DNA of 64,000 nt from positions 5,332,001 through 5,396,000 of the forward strand of contig CM082596.2 in the NCBI GenBank assembly GCA_040954595.2, read 5' to 3'. The DNA comes from Balanoglossus misakiensis (taxonomy: Eukaryota; Hemichordata). Position numbers and translations under genes: made by a program. The notes beneath the pieces were generated by a model. That model was not told the DNA's origin and did not search any database. It saw only the letters and a program-made list of their open reading frames with translations. Below are positions 38,928-49,100 of the stretch, piece by piece (within the stretch, counting starts at the first letter, position 1; every line of letters starts with the position of its first letter).

Positions 38928-41900
38928 CTATAACAAACGACGGCAGAAGTTCAGGTAAAATATCAATATGAGTCATTACACGCTACTATGACATGTGATC
39001 ATACAATGCGACGTATTAGTTGAAATATTTCGGTCGTATAAACTTGGAATTAACATTTATCGCCAGCAATTTTGAAATCAACCACAGCGTCAAAATACTA
39101 GTAAAGAGTTACCTTCTACAAAACAAAACAATAACGATTCCACCAATAACCGCGGCCAATATCAGGAGGATTAAAGAAACGATTCCTGGAAAATAAATAA
39201 AAAGTAATGGTACTACTGCTTATAGGTTTCCGCTCAGGTAGTCATCATCCAGAGTACACAATAATCATATTGAACAAAGAGAGCAGCCACAATATCGAAA
39301 CATTCTTCTTAAAAAAAACAGAACCCGAAAATGTTTGCCTATGTAACGCGAACTTACCTATAATACTGCTGGAACCAGTCTGGCCTGTAACAAGAATCCG
39401 TAATTAGAATAAAGGTTTACATGGAGCATATATGGCGGTTGCAATACACTGAAACAAGTATTAGGATTGTTACCGTACTAGGCCCTACAACGATCATTTT
39501 TGTTCGTGACAAAATATACCAAGGCACAAATGATGTAAATGCGCTCTTTTTACCAACAGGTAAGCATGCAGGTAGCTCAGTCCACTCTCCGTTGGCCTGA
39601 CACACGACGTACGTCACGTTGCTTTCGAAGTGATACCCTTCATTACAATCATAGACCACGACGTCTTCAAAGAGGTACGAGTCGCCGGACTTCTCCCCAT
39701 TTTCTACATCGTCAGGTTCCCCGCAATCAACGGCTGGTATGAGAAAGAAATGCATATTATAGTCTTATTATAACACATCCAAGAGTTCTTTACATTCGTT
39801 GCAAACAGTACAGGGCATTAATAATAAAATGCGTCCAATAAGGCTTATAACTCAATTTCATCCGTAGTGTGAGGTTACTGTCGAATCGATTGGTTGCCAA
39901 GCTAACGCAGAGAGCTTTAAAACGGTGAGTTATTCGTCTGGTCTCCTGTTTCATTTCTACCGCTGGCTGCGCTACAAATACAACAGGCACAGGTCAGTGG
40001 ACCTCACCAGAGTAATTATTTCAACCTACGTGTACAAACAGGCATTTCTGCAGACCAGGAACCACTCGACTGGCACGTGATCGTATCGGTTCCGTTCAGT
40101 ATATATCCTTCATGACAGTGATACGTGACGTTGCTACCATAGGTGAAATCATCGCCCTCTGCGTCACCGTTTTCTAGTTGACCTGGTTCACCGCATGACA
40201 CAACTGTCGAAACGAAAAAAGGCACGAAGATGTTACAGATATGCATACTAGTGACGATTAAGAAATTTTCAATTCTACACCCCCTCAATATGAAAAACGA
40301 GTATAACAGAAGACAACAAAAGGTGAAGCTGATACCTACTTATACACTCAGGTACGTCTTCGTCCCAGGATCCATCCGCCTGACAGGTTATCGTGGTATC
40401 AGTTCCGTTAAGTATGTAACCTTCGTGACAGTGGTATGTGACATTGCTTCCATAGGTGAAGTCATCACCCTCTGTGTCACCGTTTTCTGTTTGACCTGGG
40501 TCACCACACGAGACAACTGCAAAGGCAGGGAAGGTATACATGTATATTCAAACAAACTTACCACACACCAATACCCAAGTTATATGCAAATATTGCATTA
40601 TATTACGCATCCGAAAAATCTGCTGTGAAACTGGACGTTGTCTAAACGACGTCAAATCACGCCGCACTGCTTTAGTTTGTGAGTTTATATAGGCCAGCCA
40701 CGTTCGATAAAGGTAGGCATAATTTGGTCCAAAGTTCGTATGAATTTAAAATGCGTGGCTGATAATAACTGTAACGATCAACAATTCTCTATCCTACCAA
40801 CGCAATCAGGCATTTCTGTGTTCCAGTTCCCGTCATCTCCACAAGTGAGGTTGGTGTAGTTCGTCGTAAGGTCATATCCTTCATGGCAGATCACCGTCAG
40901 ATTGTCACCGGGATAGTAAAAATCGTCGTCTGGATATATATTCGCGTGAATTTCATCGTCGGGAGGAAAGCAGACGTATGAACCTGTAGGTTGAAAGATG
41001 ATTCTCATTATGTTTTCAACATGTCGTCACAATTTGACACAAATATCACGCAACTTGCAGAGTAAACTTCAAACTACCACACAGACTATAGAAGCCATGC
41101 ATAGCAACCAACGCGCGCATTGAATCAGTTAGGGTGACTTTGCGCTCTGCAAGAACAATGTGTTACCTTGGTAATCCAAACGATAAGTTCCAAAGATTGA
41201 GTTGTCTTCATTTCCCGAGTATAGGAGAATGTACGAAACATTCATAGGTATTTCTAGAAGTTCGAAGGAAGCAACAGATTGGTACACGACCAGCAGGTTA
41301 CCATTGCCGTCATACACCGACACATTGTCGCCACTTCTCAACTCCAGCTCGGTAAATCTCAAATGCATGATGGTACCTTCAGGCGTAGATATCTCCGTTG
41401 TATATTCGAGGTTGAGTGGGTACGGATACGGGTACATGGGAGAAAATACTGTACCGTTATAACCGCTGACAGATTCCGTAGTTGAAACTAATTTACCTTG
41501 GGAAAATAAGAAGGGAACGATACAGAAAAATGACTGGAGACGTTACTTGTTTTTATAATTTTTTTTTGTCCACCAAATCATATGTAATTTGCAATTTTAG
41601 CTAAAATAGTGAAAACATGTGCAACCAACTGTTTCTGTGAATAATTTTGCAAATCTTACCTTCAAAGTATAGCTCAAAATATCCAGACCCATGTGTGGCT
41701 CTCCAATATGAATCAAGCTGCACTAACATTGAATTTTCTGTTGTGTTAAATTCGTCGCCATAATCATCACCACGTTCATATGTTTTAAATGGAGTTTGAT
41801 CATCTCCATCGAAAATGCTAATGAGATCAAACTTATCAAGTGACAGTTCCTCAAATTTACCCACGACTATAGTTCCACTCGGACAGTGAATTGTCCAAGT

Positions 41901-44133
41901 AAACGTAGAAGCTCTCGGGTAATTATATTTCGGGTGCCCTGGTGAGTACACAGTGCCATTCCGTCCGTATATGTCACCGCCTTTACCACCTATTGCTGTA
42001 ATACAAACAGACAAACAAACAAAGTTAACAATGAAACATTCAGACAAACAAACAAACAAATCAATAAAAAGCCCGGTCATACTTTGGTCATATGAAAATT
42101 ATGTCCCATTTTATGCGAATCGGGGCATTTTTTTTATAAAATAGGCTCTACCTCTGGCCAGACAATGAAAACACATTACTATGTATTTTGCATTTTCACC
42201 AGCGGAAATACGGACCCAGCACTTCTATGACGGAAAATGATACAGAGGCAATGCAGACGCTGTACGTGTGATAAATCATTCCACTTTACCTTGAAATTCA
42301 AATTGAAAAACACACGATTCTCGTTCATATCCGTTTGAATCAGCATGTCCTCGCAAAGTCACCCAAATGCCATTTGATGTTGAACTATATATTTTAAGCT
42401 CAGGACGCTCGTCATTGGTAAAGCGCCCTATGTCTGCTACGCCATTGCTGTGACTGTTTCCCATTTCGACGAAATCTTCATCGTATCGCAAATTGAAGTC
42501 CTTAAACCTTGATACTATAATACTTCCTTGAGGAGTACTTATTGTCCAATTACACATACCACCTTTCACGTACGAGTCGGGATAAAACGGAGATGAAATT
42601 ACACCCTCCGTCGCTTCGATTTCGCCACCACATGCTTGAAGTTGCCATGGCAGGAGAAATGGAGAAATAATGTTTATTTAAAATGAAATAACAATGTTGC
42701 ATTTTACACACAAATACGGATCGCTATCAAAAAGTGAGGGTCAAATTGAATGTACAAGTGCCATCTTTAATGTATGATTCGTGATAAAACGGAGATTGAA
42801 TTTCACCACTCGTTGCTTCAATTTCACCGCCACATGCTAACATCACGGCATGAGAAAAGGGAAAATAATCAATTCACTTCAAATAATACATAGCAATTTA
42901 CACACAAAATACCGATCGCATGTAAAAACTCGAAATTTGTTGGTCAAAATTGATGTACACAACGTCGTTCACGTTGAAAAAATAAAATCTACTGTCATGC
43001 CAGCACCATTCTGATTGCTGGAACGGTTGACTTTGACCTGTGACATGTCCTGTGTTGTCTATGGGAAATGCCCATATTAATCCATGGGCATAACATACAT
43101 GTACTTCAAGTACTTACTTTGGTTATATAGGCGCATGATACAAACTTTTTTTGCTGATTTGGGGTATTCTCAAACTTACTACATACATGTATAAATTTGC
43201 AAACTTACCTGTAAAAGATAAAGTGAAGGACCACTTGTCGTCCATTATTTCAGGGGAATATATTCGAACCCACATTGCATTAGTTGATGTATATTTTACA
43301 TGTATGAACTCGTTATTGTTTGGACAATCCGTGTCTGTGTAATTTCCAATTATCGGTTCGTTGACATTGTCTCCATCCCGGATCTCGATGTAACTTGATT
43401 TGCGCAATTTACAGTCAAGAATTTTGGATGTGACTGTTGATTTCTCATTGGTGTAAATTGTCCAGGTGCATTCATTGGTCTGCATTGAAGCATCTCCGGT
43501 GAAAGCAATTGTTCCGTCGTCTTCGTGAATTTCGCCTCCACATATTGCATCTAGATTTAATTTCAAGTAAATATCCGGTGAATGAACAAAGGAGACGTTT
43601 GAAATAAAAAGTCCACATAAACATCCCATAGCAGTATAAGAAACGTTCACACAAATATAGATCCACAAAATGTTGGACTTTACACAAATTTTCATTTGCG
43701 ACATCGAGGTAAATAAATATACAAACATCGTCAAAGGCGATGAATTCTGCTCCCCCATTAGTTCGCTGTAAGTATATAGACTTGCCTTCGCAATGTTTAC
43801 TCTTTCTCGCCCACTATGCAAGTAACCACGTTTGTTTCAGGTACGTGGCAGCAACAATAAGAGACGGAGACGTCACGGGGTACTAAAGAATGGTAGATTC
43901 CGCTGACCATTTATGGCTACACGGACTTATCGACAACATCACAACAGAGGTGCACCCACAAGTTTATAAAGTCCACGTATGAGGCCCCGTAGTCACAATC
44001 TTTAATTCAACCAGTTGAACAGACTCAAAGAAATTAATTCGAAATTCACACGAAACTACTCAACCTTACCTTCGCAACTGGATGGCCGTGCTAGCACGGA
44101 GCAAACGACCAAGACGACAGTGAAGAGGAACAT
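38138..44133 (-). CDS. CUB/sushi type I transmembrane receptor with multi-NxxY cytoplasmic tail, complete
   Basis: Twelve exons: 44070-44133, 43209-43550, 42290-42634, 41660-41995, 41167-41496, 40798-40983, 40340-40516, 40030-40203, 39554-39733, 39358-39384, 39113-39185, 38138-38927. They sum to 3024 nt, 1007 aa. Each extracellular exon is phase 1 on both sides and equals one domain, a classic shuffling layout. Order: signal peptide (MFLFTVVLVVCSVLARPSS), four CUB-like domains (about 22-472), four CCP/sushi domains (about 473-711), nine-residue linker, one TM helix (about 721-745), 262-residue tail. I know no named family with this order. The ectodomain suggests binding of protein or glycan ligands, and the tail suggests tyrosine-phosphorylation signalling. 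The ATG at 44131-44133 is the only start giving a signal peptide. Confidence 0.88.
39113..39384 (-). CDS. Juxtamembrane mini-exon and transmembrane exon of the receptor
   Basis: Exon 39358-39384 is 27 nt (QTGSSSII). Exon 39113-39185 gives the single TM helix (IVSLILLILAAVIGGIVIV) followed by LFCRR, a normal stop-transfer. The TM exon changes phase from 1 to 2, and the tail exon continues it. The Gly-Gly in the helix could favour packing. Confidence 0.88.
39554..40983 (-). CDS. Four CCP/sushi domain exons of the receptor
   Basis: Exons 40798-40983, 40340-40516, 40030-40203 and 39554-39733 each encode one CCP module with four cysteines and the C-x-EGY and final W...C pattern (for example VTYHCHEGYILNGTDT, GSWDEDVPEC). 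The middle two share long identical stretches (DDFTYGSNVTYHCHEGYILN), pointing to recent duplication. The first (VCFPPDDEIHANIYPDDDFY) is the most divergent. All are phase 1-1. Confidence 0.92.
41167..43550 (-). CDS. Four CUB-like domain exons of the receptor
   Basis: CUB1 (43209-43550) starts AICGGEIHEDDGT and keeps four cysteines. CUB2 (42290-42634) starts ACGGEIEATEGV with SPFYPDSY and keeps three cysteines. CUB3 (41660-41995) has GTVYSPGHPKYNYP and only one cysteine (TIHCPSGT). CUB4 (41167-41496) has GTVFSPMYPYPYP and no cysteine at all. All four keep the CUB core: an SP-x-(F/Y)P turn, a FxxFxL-type strand, an acidic (E/D)-x-x-D-G-type loop and a final aromatic strand before G. Each exon is a multiple of three with phase 1 at both ends, so any could be skipped in frame. 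Confidence 0.82.
42003..42063. repeat. CAAA-rich simple repeat in receptor intron
   Basis: Interspersed (ACAA)n tracts (ACAGACAAACAAACAAAG and CAAACAAACAAATC) lie just upstream of the CUB3 exon. A similar (CAAA)5 tract lies at 45819-45838 in the GPCR gene. Simple sequence only. Confidence 0.7.
42745..42836 (-). pseudogene. Truncated duplicate of the CUB2 exon inside the intron
   Basis: Minus-strand text after a TTAG acceptor (AG at 42837-42838) reads ACGGEIEATSGEIQSPFYHE, close to the CUB2 start ACGGEIEATEGVISSPFYPD. Similarity fades after about 92 nt and the frame reaches TGA with no donor. Intron sequence upstream of both copies is also similar (for example TTTACACACAAA followed by GATCGC). 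This is a partial tandem duplication of the intron end plus exon start, not a working exon. Confidence 0.8.
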
Positions 44134-45750
44134 GGTGTCCAGCTTACATGGCGAGAAACCCCAACAATAAACCCCAGACCAGTTCCTGGTTCAGAGGTCG
44201 CATAGAAATTCAAATTTACATGTTATGCAGATAACACGATGATCTCTGCCTCTGTCCTTATTGGAGAGACAAAAGCAGTCGAAGAGTGTTCCTGTTTTAA
44301 CCATTCAATCCTCTCGCACCATGGTAACCTAAAATCGACTCAGCACGTATTGCCAGTATCAGTGGATGAGAAGTACAACAACATGTGACAGATAAAAATC
44401 TGATTGTTTCTTTCCATGTTTCAGTAGACTTGTTCGCCAGTGATAAGACATGTGGTCAGACTAGAATTTCAGTTCAAAAAGTTGAAGTTATTTTGTCGGG
44501 CAAGTTCTTCTTTGTAAAACAAGTAAAAATCAGGATAAATTTAGTTGGCACAGAGAAACAGATTTTTGCCTTATGGACACGCTGGTATCGAGGCAACAGA
44601 AAACTTTAATTAGGTGAGGTGACATTAATTTTAATAATTGTCATAACGACCCCAATAAAGTCATAAACGCACATACAATAAACGCCAAAGCCTTGTGTAT
44701 AGTCGATCTCCGATGCGACCTTTGATATTTGCACCAACTACCAACTTATGTGACGAAATGAGATTGTACATTATATGAGAGATTTGTTTTACTTGAGAAT
44801 GGTAGGATTATACCCTAAATATTTATATCCGGTTTTGAATTTGTCTTAGTACTGAATGTTTCAACTTTGCGCATTTACAACTTTGAACTCGATGGTAGCG
44901 GTCACCAAACTGATCTGAATCTGTTAATATTTGACTGTCCTGTTCGGCAAAGCATAAAAACATCCATCAGACTTTGTTCAGTGTCCTAAGGTTTGTTGAT
45001 TCCACACCAGACTGGCCGTTTAAACACTCGCAGTCAGATAAAGCGATAAAAGACAGGCAGATGACGGAAGAAAATGTGATATTTTCAGTATTGCGCCGCG
45101 CCGTTGACTATATGCATATAACTTCTATGGCGCGGGTTCAAAGGGAATTTTTTGCAGTGATTGCATGGACCACAAGTTGTGAGGAATGGTAAAGAAAGCA
45201 TAGGACGGCACACTTTTATTTCACAAGGAGAAATCGCGGCACTCTAAATTAACTACCACAGTTAGATCAAATCCGAATACAATTCAACTCAGTATTATAA
45301 TACTATCACACACAAATCACATCTATTAAAATGTTGATTCTGTGGAAACGTGAATTCAAAGAAATATTCCAAAAGCTATGAAAACACCAACAATAAACTC
45401 ACAGTACGGTGTGAAAGTGATCAGTTTTCCTTGAAAATGTGGGTACGGGAAAATATAGAAATAATGTGTAAAAGGTAAAAAAACTAGTACAATAATATTT
45501 GTTCCAGGCCATCAAAAATGAATCCATGTGTCAAATGTCTGATTTTTTCAGTGAGCTTTCTTTCATTATATATCTTGGTCTATCGAGATGTCCAATACAT
45601 TTCGTAGAGCTTTTATATATACTATCAGTACGCAGACAAGAACTAACTATTAAAGACTTTTGCAATTCAATGTTTATTACAGCAACCGATCCCATTTGTT
45701 TTTAAACAAGTACGGTTGGTTACATGGCCGACTTCGGATATATCCTCACC
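44134..45750. other. Intergenic: receptor promoter side and GPCR 3' flank
   Basis: This is the 1.6 kb between the receptor start codon and the stop codon of the next minus-strand gene. I see no coding sequence. The left part should hold the receptor 5' UTR and promoter, but no TATA box was evident. The right end holds the GPCR 3' UTR with an AATAAA. Confidence 0.6.
45673..45678 (-). terminator. Candidate polyadenylation signal of the adhesion GPCR
   Basis: TTTATT on the plus strand is AATAAA on the minus strand, about 73 nt downstream of the GPCR stop codon (45751-45753). A short 3' UTR would result. Confidence 0.45.
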
Positions 45751-46156
45751 TCAAATAGAGAAGTCTTCATCAACAATGATCGGGGTGACCTTGGATGATT
45801 GTTTGGTGGCCTGTGGCAAACAAACAAACAAACAAATAATATTGCGAAGATTCCGTACCACAGCAGCGACTGACTTGAACTCCAATTGAATTGAATTGAT
45901 TGACGTGGACATATGCAATACAATACCATACAATACAATGAAAGGGCATTCTTACCTCTGTGAACACGTTTCTTATGGCGCTGGACTTCTGTTTCACCTT
46001 GTTCTCTTTCACTTTCAGTCGTTGTTTTATCTCCTTCACCCGTTCCCTGTTTCGCCTCCTCGCGTCGAACCGAGCGTTCTCCGTCTCCTTCACCTCGGCC
46101 AAAGCCGCCTTGTAATCTTCGTCGTTCTCGAAGTGGATTCGTATTGCAGTCACCAT
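45751..46156 (-). CDS. GPCR cytoplasmic tail exons
   Basis: Exon 45956-46156 begins after the acceptor GGCCGCAG|ATGGTG and encodes a highly charged, helix-prone segment (RRRNRERVKEIKQRLKVKEN). Exon 45751-45810 ends ...IIVDEDFSI with TGA. The final F-S-I fits a class II PDZ ligand (hydrophobic-x-hydrophobic). An in-phase ATG upstream at 46225 opens a longer ORF but is intronic by splice-phase logic. Confidence 0.8.
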
Positions 46157-49100
46157 CTGCGGCCAAAACCAGGTGACATTAGCACGTGAACGCAGGGACG
46201 AGGTTTCCTCTGCGGTGGGCGCCATCTAGTATCGTAATAGTCGACAACCTTTCGTTTGAGAGTAGCTACTCCTTACTTGTGCGCTTTATTTTTTAGAAAT
46301 TGTGTCTCGCGATTCTGAAACGGTAAACTTACCTCGGAATTTGTCGCACAAGCTGACAAGAACACGTCTGATGCCTGATGGGGAAAAGTTGAAGCAAGCA
46401 TGCTACAATTAGCAATTTTGATTAGTATAAGTACTTTTTCACAAGCGACTTCTCAGTAAATCCAAGCACCTCAAAATGTTCTACTGCGCTCATCATCCAA
46501 TGATTTGTAAACAGGAATACTAATATCTGAACACACTTACAAACACAAACGACGCAAAGGCAGTGGTGTAATACCCAAGCATGGGATCATCGGTCGCTGC
46601 CGTGTACACACTGGAAATCCAACAGGTCGTGGCCGCCAGCAGAAATTGCATCACTGACCTCAGTTCTTCCCTGAAAAGTTAATCAAATATTACAGTCTAG
46701 CATTTTATTATTGGTAGACATGGAAAGTTTCTATACACATGTCGGCTGCTAAAACAAACCCAACCAATGTTAGATGTTCTCTGAAATTATCACTTTTGAG
46801 ATCCACCTACAGTACCTTATGGATAATTTTAATTTTCGCAACCTATGCACGCTACAAAATGAACCGAACAATCTCCGTCGTCTTTTTCGTCGAGCCGAGG
46901 GGCTCGTGAACTGAAACAAAATGGCGTACAAACCAGAATTGGCGCCATTCCTCTGGTTCGTATTTCTTCTTCTCGTTGGTGTATATGTTGTGCGTGTAAG
47001 TCAGGCAGCACACACTCACCTGTAAAAACCAAAAAAGTAAAGGCAATTTCATAATACTTCGGTTCTCAACCGTTCTTCGTATTATATGATTCTCAGGCGA
47101 AGAGATTTATGTTATTCGCTCATCAGATAACGACAGATATGATAATCAATTATAATTTTCCAAATCCAAGACGCAGAGTCTTGCATTCCATTTCATTCCC
47201 ATATCTTTCCACGCGCCGCGATTAACTGATGCAAAAACTGGTATGGAAAATGAATTATTGGACCAATACGTACAAACGCTACTTTCTGTTTGGTAACTAT
47301 TTTTCAGTGGGTATGTAATAACGCCTTACCAAGATTGTCACGACCGAAATAGCAGAGAGCATCTTGATTGTCGGGATCTCGATGCTGGACCAACAACTGT
47401 AGGATATAAACCCATACATGGCGTTATGATAAGAAAACGACGTGTTACTCATTTTACATTTTAAAAACCAGGGTTATGTTTCTGCTAAGTTTCATTTTTT
47501 CTCTCTCGCAAAGTTGGAAAGTATCTCAAAATTCTAATCATGCAGTACGGTACCTTGCGACACCAGTGACGTCCTGTCCAATCGACGACAGAATGCAATA
47601 CAGAACGGCAGGCACTGCAAATCCCGTCAAGAAGTATGCAAATCTAAGGGGAAAAGAAATGACGTCATCATGTTGGTTGAGATAATTTTAATATTTAAAA
47701 AAAAATTCTCTGTTTTTTTAAGCGTATACCCTGGAGATTTAAGTGTGAGAAATGGCAGTAAAAACTGGTGTACATACTTGGCACCGGTGCTGGTGTGTCT
47801 GTACAAAGCCAAGCGCAGGTAAACCTCGATTGAAAGGTTCATGGTCCAGGCTAAGTTGACGAGATGGGTGACCTGGATCCCGAGAGCAATCTTCGCGCAC
47901 TCTGCCTACAAAGTGAAGAGCGCCTGATGAACATAGTGTGTGCAACATTGTGATATACAAAAACGTTTCCGAGCCCTGTGATAAGTTGACGTCCATCAGT
48001 AGGAAACGGTGCATCTCATGTATATCTGTATACGTTATGCAGTTATGCGAAATTAAAATGAGCTATTAACGTGTACCAAGTTACCAACACATACTTCTTT
48101 GTTTAATTCTGCCGACTGTGTACGTTGGCCTCGATCGTACAGGTTGGTTAAAAGTTTCGTTAGAAAGGTAAGTTATACGACCATGTTTTTTTTAAATTTC
48201 CTTATTGATTAATTGGTTCGTTCATTAGTTCATTTACCCCTTGATTAATTGATATAGCCATTTATTGATCCATCCATCCATCAATCCACCCACCCACCCA
48301 CCCACGTTAATGTTATTTTATCATTAGACGATAAATATCAAATCCTTACCGAGTTACTCTCTGTGAATAAGCTCACGATGTTCAATGTTGGCATAGGAAT
48401 GAACGACAAGACAGACAGCCAAAGGACAATGTACCTGTCTGTGGTATATCTGAAAGAGTCAAAGTTGATGATGAAGATCGGGTCAATATTTAACCCCTAG
48501 GACGTCACATTTCCTCTGTCCAAATGTGGTTCAACATTTTAAACATTTTCATCCATTTTTCAGTCATTTTATTTAGACCAAGTGGACGTAATTTTCCATC
48601 AAAATGTAATTACAAAATGTCATTACTTCACCAACCTAGACAGAGTGATGAAAGTCAATGCCAACACCAGCATCAGAATAGACAAGGCATGGCCGATCAG
48701 CGCGATTGTCTTCTTGCTGGCAACTGTGAAGGGCTTCGGGGAGAGGGGAAACAATTTAGCAGTTTAATACATGGCTTCTGAATAATAAATGGCGCCGGCC
48801 ACCGCATATAACAAACAAAATGCAACAGTGAACATGAAGAATGAATTACACGCAAGTGTCACCTTGGTGACTTATGTTGTATTTTTACAGCGTTGACGGC
48901 TCGAGCGTTTTCATTCTCATAAGTGCTTTGGGGAATGATTTCCCAAGGGAGGGAACCGCCTGACTCGATATTAGTTCCAGCGAATCATCGCTGAAGATAA
49001 ATGGATCCTATTCTTACAAGATGTTTTAAAATAGGAGCAAAGGCGACCCATTTGTTGTTCGAATAATGGGCAGTAATGTTCCGCGGGTGACGTCGTGTTA

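Noticed and set aside
42745-42836. A fifth CUB exon
   Set aside because: Frame hits TGA after about 35 codons, there is no donor, and it matches only the 5' part of CUB2.
45720-46225. Start codons upstream of the GPCR tail exon (ORFs of about 150 codons)
   Set aside because: The 7TM frame joins at 46156 with phase 0 from exon 46333-46374; the upstream part of the ORF is intron.
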